The notes under the pieces are model-generated. The model worked only from the letters and a program-made list of their open reading frames with translations. It did no database searches and was not told the DNA's origin. Source: an uncultured Alphaproteobacteria bacterium (GTDB taxonomy: Bacteria > Pseudomonadota > Alphaproteobacteria > Rhodobacterales > Rhodobacteraceae). From it: a stretch of DNA of 45,209 bases. Below, one piece after another: positions 8,901-16,704 of the stretch. The position numbers and the translations under genes are program-made. The stretch lies in assembly GCA_902531755.1 (NCBI GenBank), contig CACAFI010000011.1, forward strand, positions 1-45,209, written 5' to 3'. How positions within the stretch are numbered: position 1 is the stretch's first letter; each line of letters opens with the position of its first letter.

Positions 8901-10360
8901 TAGTCTTGAGTATCTTGTCTTAAAATTACTCCAGGATTTAGAATGGCGAAAGGGTCAATGGCTTTCTTAATCTGACACATTACATTGAATTTTCCTGGGT
9001 CACAATATTGTTTTAAATCTTTAACCTTTAATCGACCCACTCCATGTTCTGCGCTAAATGATCCTCCTAAATTTTTGCAATTATTATTTATAATCTTAGT
9101 CAGTTTGGATTTGATACCGTTATAGCGTGAGTTACCTTCATTTTGGGGAGGGAATACATTAAAGTGCAAGTTGCCATCTCCTATATGTCCAAAGCAATTT
9201 ACTCTAAGAGAGAAATTTATTTTTTTAATTTCAATAAGGCTTTTATTTATAAAACTTTCCATATTTTCTAGTGGCAAGGAAATATCATGGGAAGTAATTG
9301 CCCCTATTTTCCTATTAGCCTCTGGTATATCTTCTCTCATTTTCCACAACTTTTTTGCTTTGGCTTCTGTATCGCCAATAACCACATCAATAATGATATT
9401 TTTATTATTAAGATCATCTAAAGTTTCATACACGTCTTGTTGTACTGAACTATTATTAAATCCTAATTCCATAAGGATATACCACTCCGACTTACATCTT
9501 TGAGTTGCTGATTGAGCTATTTTTGTTTCTTCAAGAAACTGTAACCCTACACCACTAATTAGCTCAAAAGCTTGTAAAAACTGTCCAAACCTCCTTGATA
9601 TTTCTAAATAGCTTTGTAATACTGAATTAAAGTTTTGCACTCCAAAAAATGTCACGATTTTATTGGATGGAGACGGATAAAGCCTTAAAACAGCCCTTGT
9701 GATTATACCTAAAGATCCTTCAGATCCGATAAATAGGTTTTTTAAATCGTACCCAGTATTATCTTTTTTAATTGTCTTAATATCATTAATTATAGAGCCA
9801 TCAGCTAACACAACTTCCAGTCCTAAGCAAAGATCTCTTGCATTTCCGTATTTTAAAACCCCTATGCCCCCAGCATTTGTTGCTAAATTTCCACCTATAC
9901 AACATGACCCCTTAGACGCCATTGATAATGGAAATAAAAAATTTTTTTTGTCTACAAATTCATGAATTGACTCCAAGATCACACCCGCCTCAACCTCTAT
10001 AGATTGATTAACAGCAGAGAAATTCTTAATCTTATTCATTCTCTCCATAGATAAGGTAACATAATATTTATGTGGTGCAATTTGCCCTCCCACCAGTCCA
10101 GTGCCACCACTCCAAGGCACAACACCGATTTTATATTTCGTTGCAAGTTTCAAACATTCTGAGACTTCTTTAGTGGATTTAGGTTTAATCACGTGTAGAG
10201 ATTTATTTTTATATACACCTCGAGGTTCAGATAGATATGAAGGAGAAATATCAGTAATGATGCCCCGAGGAAAAGCCTGTCTTATATTTTTTATAAACTC
10301 AAAGTAATCTTCTTCTTTCTTCAATGTTTCAACTCCCCTCTGCTCGGCCTCTTCTGTCAT
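8900..10360 (-). CDS. GlcD-type FAD-binding oxidoreductase
   Basis: A flavoprotein of the FAD-linked oxidase family that oxidises D-2-hydroxy acids (glycolate, D-lactate or D-2-hydroxyglutarate in relatives); the exact substrate is not clear. The FAD-binding PCMH domain contains PWSGGTGLVGGQ and IGGNLATNAGG, and the C-terminal domain has FGHIGDGNLHFN and SAEHGVGRLK, which hold the metal/substrate-binding histidines. The ATG at 10360 lies inside the upstream acetyltransferase gene and has AGGA directly against it. A TTG at 10324 with GGGGAG 8 bases upstream is an equally good or better start and removes the overlap. Confidence 0.88.
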   Translation of the reverse strand: MTEEAEQRGVETLKKEEDYFEFIKNIRQAFPRGIITDISPSYLSEPRGVYKNKSLHVIKPKSTKEVSECLKLATKYKIGVVPWSGGTGLVGGQIAPHKYYVTLSMERMNKIKNFSAVNQSIEVEAGVILESIHEFVDKKNFLFPLSMASKGSCCIGGNLATNAGGIGVLKYGNARDLCLGLEVVLADGSIINDIKTIKKDNTGYDLKNLFIGSEGSLGIITRAVLRLYPSPSNKIVTFFGVQNFNSVLQSYLEISRRFGQFLQAFELISGVGLQFLEETKIAQSATQRCKSEWYILMELGFNNSSVQQDVYETLDDLNNKNIIIDVVIGDTEAKAKKLWKMREDIPEANRKIGAITSHDISLPLENMESFINKSLIEIKKINFSLRVNCFGHIGDGNLHFNVFPPQNEGNSRYNGIKSKLTKIINNNCKNLGGSFSAEHGVGRLKVKDLKQYCDPGKFNVMCQIKKAIDPFAILNPGVILRQDTQD

Positions 10361-10916
10361 TCCTCAATAAGCCATATAAAACGTGGTTTCTCCAGCGACC
10401 ATTTATTTGCAAATAGCTCTGCCCCACTCCTTCATATTTGAAACCAACCCTTTCTAGTAGCCTCCGAGACGATCTATTTTCTGGCAAGGTAGCGGCTTCC
10501 AGTCTCGAGATATTTAATTTATTAAAAGAAAAGTCGATAATAGTCAAAACCGCTTCTCTCATAAAACCCTTGCCGGTATGCTCCTTACCTAGCCAATAGC
10601 CTAAGGTAGCGGCATTAGAGGGTCCTTTTCTAACGTTTTCAATAGTAATTGAACCCAGCAAAGTTTGAAATTTATCAAAAATGAAAAATTGATATGCTTG
10701 ACCAGCTTTAGAACTTTTTTTTGCCCACCTAACTCTATTGTTAAAAGCATTACGCTTGAAAAACTCATCGCTTCTCTTGGGCTCCCATAGCTCCAAAAAT
10801 GTTTTACTTTTCTCTCTAAGATGACGCCATTGTTCGAAATCGCTATAATGGGGCACTCTTAATTCTATCTTCTTTGTTTTCAATATAAGTTCTGGCTTAC
10901 CAAAAATCATTCCCAA
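10329..10916 (-). CDS. RimJ/RimL-type GNAT acetyltransferase
   Basis: A 195-residue acetyltransferase of the RimJ/RimL group, members of which acetylate N-termini of ribosomal proteins or small molecules. LGYWLGKEHTGKGFMREAV holds the acetyl-CoA pyrophosphate loop, and NISRLEAATLPENRSSRRLLERVGFKYEG is the classic C-terminal motif, seen here in pieces. A second ATG two codons in (MIFGKPEL) is also possible. It lies 20 bases after thrC in the transcription order and its 3' end overlaps the ATG of the FAD oxidase. A GNAT gene after thrC is seen in related alphaproteobacteria. Confidence 0.88.
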   Translation of the reverse strand: MGMIFGKPELILKTKKIELRVPHYSDFEQWRHLREKSKTFLELWEPKRSDEFFKRNAFNNRVRWAKKSSKAGQAYQFFIFDKFQTLLGSITIENVRKGPSNAATLGYWLGKEHTGKGFMREAVLTIIDFSFNKLNISRLEAATLPENRSSRRLLERVGFKYEGVGQSYLQINGRWRNHVLYGLLRNDRRGRAEGS

Positions 10917-10935
10917 GCTCTAACTTTCTCATTAC

Positions 10936-12336
10936 TCAATAAGCTCTCAAATAGCTTTTTCTTATTTCGTCTGCCAATTGTTCCTTACTTGGAGGTATCA
11001 CTTTTACACGTTCCTTCTTTTCCACAACACCTTTGAGGGCAGTAGGAATTTGTATCCTCATATCTAATGCGCTCTCTACAGTCTCTTTAAATTTCGCTGG
11101 ATGTGCCGTACCAAGTGAAACCACTGTTTCTCCTACATCGACAAATTTTTTGCCTACGTTAACGCCAATGGCACTATGAGGACACAAAATTATCTCTCTC
11201 TCATTAAAAAAATGATTTATTGTTGCAATAGTATCCTTGTCTGTTACGGCACCACTATCAAAATCTCTTGAAATCGAGGATAGTATTCTTTTTTCGAGGT
11301 CAAAGTGACCTTTACTCGACAGGTGTTTCATCAGCTTACCAACCTCCTTGGTATCATTATTCAAAAGATCAAACAGCAGTCTTTCAAAATTGGAAGCAAC
11401 TTGGATATCCATAGAAGGGGATAACGTCTTGCTAACGCTGTTACTTCTATAAACACCAGTTTTAAAAACTCGATCCAAAATATCATTTTTGTTTGTTGCG
11501 ACGATAATCTTATCTATTGGTAAACCCATTTTTTTTGCAAGATACCCAGCATACGCATCTCCAAAGTTTCCGGTAGGAACACTAAAGCTCAATTTGCCGT
11601 TGGGAAGGTCTTTTATCTGATAGAAAGCAGAGAAATAGTAAATAATTTGAACCAGAATTCTTGCCCAATTAATTGAATTTACACCAGATAAATTCACTTC
11701 ACTGGCAAGTGCTTTGTCTGCAAATAATTTTTTTACTATTGACTGACAGTCATCAAAAGTTCCTTGCACAGCAAATACTTTAACATTCTTGGCGTTTGAG
11801 GTAGTCATTTGCATTCTTTGTATTTTAGAAATTCTTTCATGCGGATAGAGGACGTATAAATTGACGTTTGATACATCTTTAAAGGCCTCGACTGCAGCTG
11901 AACCCGTATCACCAGAAGTTGCGGTTACAATATTAATTTTTAAACTTTTCTTTTGAAGTGTCTTGGCAAACATTTTTGCTATGACTTGCATAGCGAAGTC
12001 TTTAAAAGCAAAGGTAGGTCCATGAAATAATTCAAGAAAATAGTGATTATTTCCTAATTCAATTAAAGGGCTTTTTAGCTCATGTTGGAAACCAGAGTAG
12101 GAATCATGCACAATCTCAGTTAACTCTGACTTACTAAAGCAATCACCAGAAAACAATGATATTATCTCAATAGCGAGTTCTTCGTAACTTAGATCTCTCC
12201 ATTTATTTAAGACTTCGATATCTAATTTTGGAATGAATTTTGGAACAAATAGGCCACCATCTCCAGCTAATCCTGAGTGTAAAACTTCACTAAAGTTCTT
12301 TGAAACATCTAATCCCCTAGTCGAATAGTACAACAT
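10936..12336 (-). CDS. thrC: Threonine synthase
   Basis: PLP enzyme that converts O-phosphohomoserine to threonine, the last step of the branch opened by LysC. The N-terminus MLYYSTRG and GLAGDGGLFVP are diagnostic. The PLP lysine is K112 in FHGPTFAFKDF, and TATSGDTGSAA and PTGNFGDAYAG bind the phosphate. Length 466 is normal for the long (E. coli/yeast-type) form. Its ATG overlaps the SURF1 stop as TAATG, so it is translated as part of the oxidase-assembly operon. Confidence 0.96.
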   Translation of the reverse strand: MLYYSTRGLDVSKNFSEVLHSGLAGDGGLFVPKFIPKLDIEVLNKWRDLSYEELAIEIISLFSGDCFSKSELTEIVHDSYSGFQHELKSPLIELGNNHYFLELFHGPTFAFKDFAMQVIAKMFAKTLQKKSLKINIVTATSGDTGSAAVEAFKDVSNVNLYVLYPHERISKIQRMQMTTSNAKNVKVFAVQGTFDDCQSIVKKLFADKALASEVNLSGVNSINWARILVQIIYYFSAFYQIKDLPNGKLSFSVPTGNFGDAYAGYLAKKMGLPIDKIIVATNKNDILDRVFKTGVYRSNSVSKTLSPSMDIQVASNFERLLFDLLNNDTKEVGKLMKHLSSKGHFDLEKRILSSISRDFDSGAVTDKDTIATINHFFNEREIILCPHSAIGVNVGKKFVDVGETVVSLGTAHPAKFKETVESALDMRIQIPTALKGVVEKKERVKVIPPSKEQLADEIRKSYLRAY

Positions 12337-13016
12337 TACTCAATTTTCTTTTTTTCTATAATTTTATATATGAAGTATGCACTCATACCAAACCATAAAA
12401 TCGACATCAAAAACCAAGTAACTGCATATTGAAGGTGATTGTTTGATATTTGTTCAGTCGGGTCTTGCATTTTGATACTTGGGTCTAGACGATTTTCAGT
12501 TGCTACTACCAATATTGGTTGAGCTTTAAGAAAGCTCGCCATCTTTTCTAGGTCACGCGAAAACCATATATTAAGTTTAAGATTGGGCTCTGGTGTGAAA
12601 TAATCAGTCTCGTTTGGCCAAAATAAATATCCGATTACTGACCTTTTTTGTCCCAGAGTTTCTAAACGATTTTTCTCTTTCTCTTTTATAACCCCCCTAT
12701 CTATAAGAATTTTACTACCATCTTTTTGCTTGAAAGGCGAAATCACCCTGAAACCAGCTCCTGATCCTTTGACCGGAGTAAGAATAAAAATCGATCTAGG
12801 CTCCAAGGAGCCTTCGACCTTGACCATTTTATAGTTATGTTCTGTATTATTTAGCCCAGTTGGCAGTGATGACGGTTCAGCCCTTAAATTGTAATTAATA
12901 TTTTCCAAAATAGTTTCCTTCCAAGCAAGTCGCTTAGTTTGCCAAACACCCAAAGAAACCAATGCCAGAAACCCAGGTACTGCTACGAAGACAACAAAAA
13001 ACCACTTTTTATTCAT
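12336..13016 (-). CDS. SURF1 family cytochrome oxidase biogenesis protein
   Basis: Inner-membrane protein that helps insert heme a into subunit I of aa3 oxidase. The first membrane helix (residues 5-22) is followed by the family motif LGVWQTKRLAWKE; the periplasmic domain then contains GSGAGFRVISPF and DRGVI, and the second helix near the C-terminus (NNHLQYAVTWFLMSILW) closes the fold. Length 226 is usual. It lies between cox3 and thrC, the order found in many alphaproteobacteria. Confidence 0.93.
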   Translation of the reverse strand: MNKKWFFVVFVAVPGFLALVSLGVWQTKRLAWKETILENINYNLRAEPSSLPTGLNNTEHNYKMVKVEGSLEPRSIFILTPVKGSGAGFRVISPFKQKDGSKILIDRGVIKEKEKNRLETLGQKRSVIGYLFWPNETDYFTPEPNLKLNIWFSRDLEKMASFLKAQPILVVATENRLDPSIKMQDPTEQISNNHLQYAVTWFLMSILWFGMSAYFIYKIIEKKKIE

Positions 13017-13039
13017 TTATAGGTAAACTTTTAGCCCGT

Positions 13040-13828
13040 TTACGCTCCCCAAATATAGATCGCAGCAAAAAGAAATAGCCAAACAACATCAACAAAATGC
13101 CAATACCAAGCAGCTGCTTCAAAACCAATATGTTTTTCAGGAGAAAAATGACCTTTTCTTGCTCTGATCAAGCAAACAATCAAGAAGATCGTACCTATAA
13201 GAACGTGGAATCCGTGGAATCCCGTCGCCATGAAAAAACTAGCTCCATAGATATTGCCCGAAAAGGAGAACGACGCATGAGTATATTCATATATTTGAAA
13301 AACAGTGAACAGGGCACCAAGTCCGATCGCCAGGATCAGGCCATTCTCCAATCCCTTTCTATCGTTCTCATGTGCTATTGCATGGTGGGCCCACGTCGCG
13401 GCTGCTCCTGAACAAAGCAGGATTAATGTATTTATTAAGGGAAGGTGCCAAGGGTCAAAGGTCTCAATTCCGGTCGGAGGCCAAACACCACCCACCGCCT
13501 CCATCGGGTAAAGCGCATGTTTAAAAAAGGTCCAAAACCAGGCAAGAAAAAACATCACCTCAGATGTTATGAACATAATTACTCCATATCTTAAACCTAT
13601 TTGAACCACTGGTGTATGATCTCCATCCTTGCTTTCAAAGACTACGTCTGACCACCAAGCAAACATGCAATATAAAACTACTAGAAGTCCCAAAGCAGCG
13701 ATTAAAATACTGCCCCCATGCATGAATAAGACGCTTCCAAAGAGAAGTATGAAAGCCCCAAGAGCACTTAGAAATGGCCACAAACTTGGATTTAAAATAT
13801 GATAATCGTGATTTTTTTCATGAGCCAT
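13040..13828 (-). CDS. ctaE: Cytochrome c oxidase subunit III
   Basis: Seven-helix inner-membrane subunit of the aa3-type oxidase. [16 protein letters not shown] opens the protein, [17 protein letters not shown] contains the conserved helix III glutamate, and [18 protein letters not shown] ends it. Length 262 is normal. It does not itself bind redox centres but stabilises the catalytic core. It sits 25 bases after cox11, with an A/G-rich Shine-Dalgarno (AAAGGAT) upstream of the ATG. Confidence 0.97.
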   Translation of the reverse strand: MAHEKNHDYHILNPSLWPFLSALGAFILLFGSVLFMHGGSILIAALGLLVVLYCMFAWWSDVVFESKDGDHTPVVQIGLRYGVIMFITSEVMFFLAWFWTFFKHALYPMEAVGGVWPPTGIETFDPWHLPLINTLILLCSGAAATWAHHAIAHENDRKGLENGLILAIGLGALFTVFQIYEYTHASFSFSGNIYGASFFMATGFHGFHVLIGTIFLIVCLIRARKGHFSPEKHIGFEAAAWYWHFVDVVWLFLFAAIYIWGA

Positions 13829-13853
13829 TTTTTATCCTTTTACACATCTTATT

Positions 13854-14402
13854 TTATGATTTATTCTCATCTTCTAGTTTATAAAAAGTATATGATAAAG
13901 TCAGCGATTTTATATTCCTCGTTTCAATATTCTCATCAATTTCTGGGTCAATGTAGAATGTTACCGGCATCTTAACTCGCTCTCCCGGCTGCAAAGTTTG
14001 TTCGACAAAACAAAAGCAGTCGATTTTACTGAAATAGTTTCCGGCTGAAAATGGAAAAACGTTGAAGCTAGCTTGACCAGAGATAGTCTCATTAGTCGGG
14101 TTGTGTGCTTCATAAAAGACTAGTGCTGTTTCACCAATTTTGACCTCCACCTCATTTTGCATTGGTATGAAGTTCCACCGCATATCTTTAGCCTTTGATG
14201 CATCAAATCGAACTTTAATTGTCTTATTTAAGATAGTACCATCGAACGATTCGGAATAAGTTTCGGGTGTGCCACCATACCCCGTAACCTTGCAAAACCA
14301 ATCATAAAAAGGCACCGCTGCGAACGAGGCGGAAAGCATTACGCATACAAGTCCAATCAAGTAAAATGGTGTACGTCTTGGTTTAACAGACTTATTCATC
14401 AT
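13854..14402 (-). CDS. ctaG: Cytochrome c oxidase assembly protein Cox11/CtaG
   Basis: Copper chaperone that builds the CuB centre of subunit I. One N-terminal membrane helix (about 11-30) precedes PFYDWFCKVTGYGGT, with the conserved cysteine C37. The copper-binding CFCF motif is at residues 129-132 (C129 and C131). The periplasmic domain has the family's immunoglobulin-like fold signature. Length 182. It overlaps the upstream 61-residue gene by 11 bases. Confidence 0.95.
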   Translation of the reverse strand: MMNKSVKPRRTPFYLIGLVCVMLSASFAAVPFYDWFCKVTGYGGTPETYSESFDGTILNKTIKVRFDASKAKDMRWNFIPMQNEVEVKIGETALVFYEAHNPTNETISGQASFNVFPFSAGNYFSKIDCFCFVEQTLQPGERVKMPVTFYIDPEIDENIETRNIKSLTLSYTFYKLEDENKS

Positions 14403-14577
14403 CTTTTTCTAACATATTTTGTCTAATGATATGGTCATAACCTTGCATTAGCGAACCTTGCTTTAGTTTAACTATGGTTATAGAGAAGATAAGCGCCACG
14501 ACTACGAATAATAGTATCCCTATTTTGGTGTTGCCTGTGTCCCTATTTAACTCTGATTGTTTCAACTCTCTTCTCAC
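14392..14577 (-). CDS. Small single-span membrane protein of the cox operon
   Basis: A 61-residue protein with a charged N-terminus, one clear membrane helix (about residues 18-39, IGILLFVVVALIFSITIV) and a charged C-terminus. A short membrane protein at this position, between ctaB and cox11, is common in alphaproteobacterial oxidase clusters (often labelled CoxF-like), so a role in oxidase assembly is a guess from context. It overlaps cox11 by 11 bases and follows ctaB by 10 bases. Confidence 0.75.
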   Translation of the reverse strand: MRRELKQSELNRDTGNTKIGILLFVVVALIFSITIVKLKQGSLMQGYDHIIRQNMLEKDDE

Positions 14578-14587
14578 ACCAAATCTT

Positions 14588-15529
14588 TTAGAATAGAACT
14601 GGCCAAGCTAACGACATAGCGGGCTCCAAAGCTTCAACACCTCTATTTATCACTAGGAAACCAAAATATAAAAAAAGGTAAAGAATTGTAAACTTAAAAA
14701 ATCTTCTTTCTCTCTCATAACCATTATTTTCATTAAGTCTGACAAGCCTTACAGCTGACAACAGTAGGACTCCATTTAAAACATTACTCGACAAAAATAA
14801 TACTGGACCGCCTATCTCTGAGAAAGAAATAACTTGCGAGGAAATTATTAAAATAAGCGTATAATGAAGTATTGATCTTCTGGTTTTTCCCACCCCATAT
14901 AAAACTGGGTACATAGGAATACTTGCTTTAGCGTAGTCATCTTTAGTAATTATTGCGAGTGACCAAAAGTGGGGTGGTGTCCAAAGAAATATAAACAAAA
15001 ACAGCAAAAGGGGTTCATTAGAGATTGTTCCCGTACTTGCTACCCACCCTATCAAAGGGGGCATCGCCCCAGCCGCTCCTCCAATCACAATGTTTTGAGG
15101 CGTAGTTTTTTTTAAAAACATTGAATAGATAACAAGATAGAAAAATATCGTTAATGCTAAAAGAAAAGCAGCTAACCAATTAGACACTAGTCCCAAAAAC
15201 ATAACAGAAAATATTGAAAGGCTTAAACCAAAGACGAATGCGTCATCGGAACTTATTTTTTCATTAGGAAGAGGCCGGCTATTTGTTCGCTCCATCATGT
15301 TGTCAAGCTCTTTATCCCACCACATGTTTAACACCCCAGCCGCACCAGCACCTATAGAAATGCAAAGCAATACAACAAGAGATATAAACAAGTTATTTTG
15401 AATAGGAGCTATAATTATGCCTACCGCTGCTGTAAACACAGCAAGCCACATTACTCTTGGCTTTAACAGCATATACAGGTCTTTAAAGGACCCTGTTCCT
15501 TTTGCATCTATGCTTTCTAATGTGTTCAA
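14588..15529 (-). CDS. ctaB: Protoheme IX farnesyltransferase (heme O synthase)
   Basis: Polytopic inner-membrane prenyltransferase that makes heme O from protoheme and farnesyl diphosphate, on the way to heme A for the aa3 oxidase. The two Asp-rich motifs are NMWWDKELDNMMERTNSRPLP and DDYAKASIPMYPV. The open frame extends to a GTG at 15604 inside coxB, but the TTG at 15529 has GAAAGG 8 bases upstream, lies just after the coxB stop and gives an N-terminus (NTLESIDAKGTG...) leading to the conserved LLKPRVM. The start is therefore a judgement between the two. Length is 313 residues from this start, 338 from the other. Confidence 0.93.
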   Translation of the reverse strand: MNTLESIDAKGTGSFKDLYMLLKPRVMWLAVFTAAVGIIIAPIQNNLFISLVVLLCISIGAGAAGVLNMWWDKELDNMMERTNSRPLPNEKISSDDAFVFGLSLSIFSVMFLGLVSNWLAAFLLALTIFFYLVIYSMFLKKTTPQNIVIGGAAGAMPPLIGWVASTGTISNEPLLLFLFIFLWTPPHFWSLAIITKDDYAKASIPMYPVLYGVGKTRRSILHYTLILIISSQVISFSEIGGPVLFLSSNVLNGVLLLSAVRLVRLNENNGYERERRFFKFTILYLFLYFGFLVINRGVEALEPAMSLAWPVLF

Positions 15530-15560
15530 CTCAACAACCTTTCTAATCGACACTTGAAAA

Positions 15561-16454
15561 TTAATTTTTCTCTGCCAGCGCAATAGATTTTTGCCTATCA
15601 CCACTTATACTAGCAAACTTCTCTGAAGCTCTCTTGAGCCACGCCTTATATTCTTCCTCGCTGACAACCTTCACCACTATTGGCATGTAGGAATGGTTCA
15701 ATCCGCATAACTCGGAGCATTGCCCAAAATATACTCCCTCTTTTTCAGGCTTAAACCAAAGTTCAGCTAAACGTCCTGGAACTCCATCTTGGTGAACACC
15801 AAACGACATGACTTTCCATGCGTGAATAACATCCGACGCTGTCACTTGAACTGTTATGTTTTTATCAACGGGCACAACTACTGGGTTGTCGGTTGCCAAG
15901 AGATATTCATCCTGGGAGTACCCAAACTCGGCAAGTTCCTCTTTCTCAAGCATCACCGAGTCAAATGAAAAATCGTGCTGAGGGTAGTCATACGACCAGT
16001 ACCACTGGGCTCCAGTTGCCTTTATTACAACATCACTATCTGGAATTCTAAGCTGTTTGAGCAAAATAGGTAACGAAATAATTCCAATACCTATCAATAT
16101 AAATACTGGAATTATCGTCCATAAGATTTCTATTGGAGTATTGTGGGTAGTAGAAGATGGTGTTGGGTTAGCCTTTCGATTGTATCGGAAAAAAACCCAA
16201 ACAAGAAGCGCGCTTACAAATATTGATATCAGCGTTATAATGACCAAAAGAACATTGTCTAGCCACTGTATATCTCTAGCTAACTCTGTAACTGGAGGTT
16301 GGAAATTTATTCCGTTTGGAATTGGTTTTCCTATAACAGGCAAATTTTTGTCTAAACCATCATTAGCCAATAGTGCAGAAGCATATGCTGTAAAAAAGAC
16401 TGTGGCCAACGGAGCCATAAATATATTCAAAAAATGTCGTAAAAAACTATTCAT
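15561..16454 (-). CDS. ctaC: Cytochrome c oxidase subunit II
   Basis: CuA-bearing subunit that receives electrons from cytochrome c. A signal peptide (about residues 1-30) and two membrane helices (about 66-90 and 110-133) precede the periplasmic cupredoxin domain. CuA ligands are visible as H211, C246, E248, C250, H254 and M257, and [11 protein letters not shown] is the aromatic electron-entry patch. There is no fused cytochrome c domain. It is the first gene of the oxidase operon; the catalytic subunit I gene is absent from this window. Confidence 0.97.
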   Translation of the reverse strand: MNSFLRHFLNIFMAPLATVFFTAYASALLANDGLDKNLPVIGKPIPNGINFQPPVTELARDIQWLDNVLLVIITLISIFVSALLVWVFFRYNRKANPTPSSTTHNTPIEILWTIIPVFILIGIGIISLPILLKQLRIPDSDVVIKATGAQWYWSYDYPQHDFSFDSVMLEKEELAEFGYSQDEYLLATDNPVVVPVDKNITVQVTASDVIHAWKVMSFGVHQDGVPGRLAELWFKPEKEGVYFGQCSELCGLNHSYMPIVVKVVSEEEYKAWLKRASEKFASISGDRQKSIALAEKN

Positions 16455-16704
16455 AAGACCCCCTAAAACATAGTTTCAAATTACAAATATTCGACCGTAT
16501 ATATATATAGCTTACATTTTGCAAAAATCTACTACAAAACCAATCGAAAACTGTCTTTTAGGCTAAAAATTTTCGCTCTTTATTTCAAACTTTATTTTCG
16601 GTTATATCGTCGCAACAAATTTAATGTTTATTAAATATTTTAAAAAAAAAGATTGACAAGATCAATATTGGGTAAGATTTAAAACAAAACTGTTAGGATT
16701 TTTC
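16455..16704. promoter_or_regulatory. Divergent intergenic region between ctaC and topA
   Basis: The longest non-coding gap in the window (250 bases), very AT-rich. It must carry promoters for both the oxidase operon and topA. A TATATATATATA-like tract lies near 16498-16510. A TTGACA (16653-16658) faces topA but has no good -10 at 16-18 bases; TAAGAT (16673-16678) is only 14 bases away. I see no ORF, RNA gene or strong hairpin. Confidence 0.4.

Noticed and set aside
16653-16678. TTGACA/TAAGAT as the topA promoter
   Set aside because: The spacer is only 14 bases; not listed as a promoter on its own.
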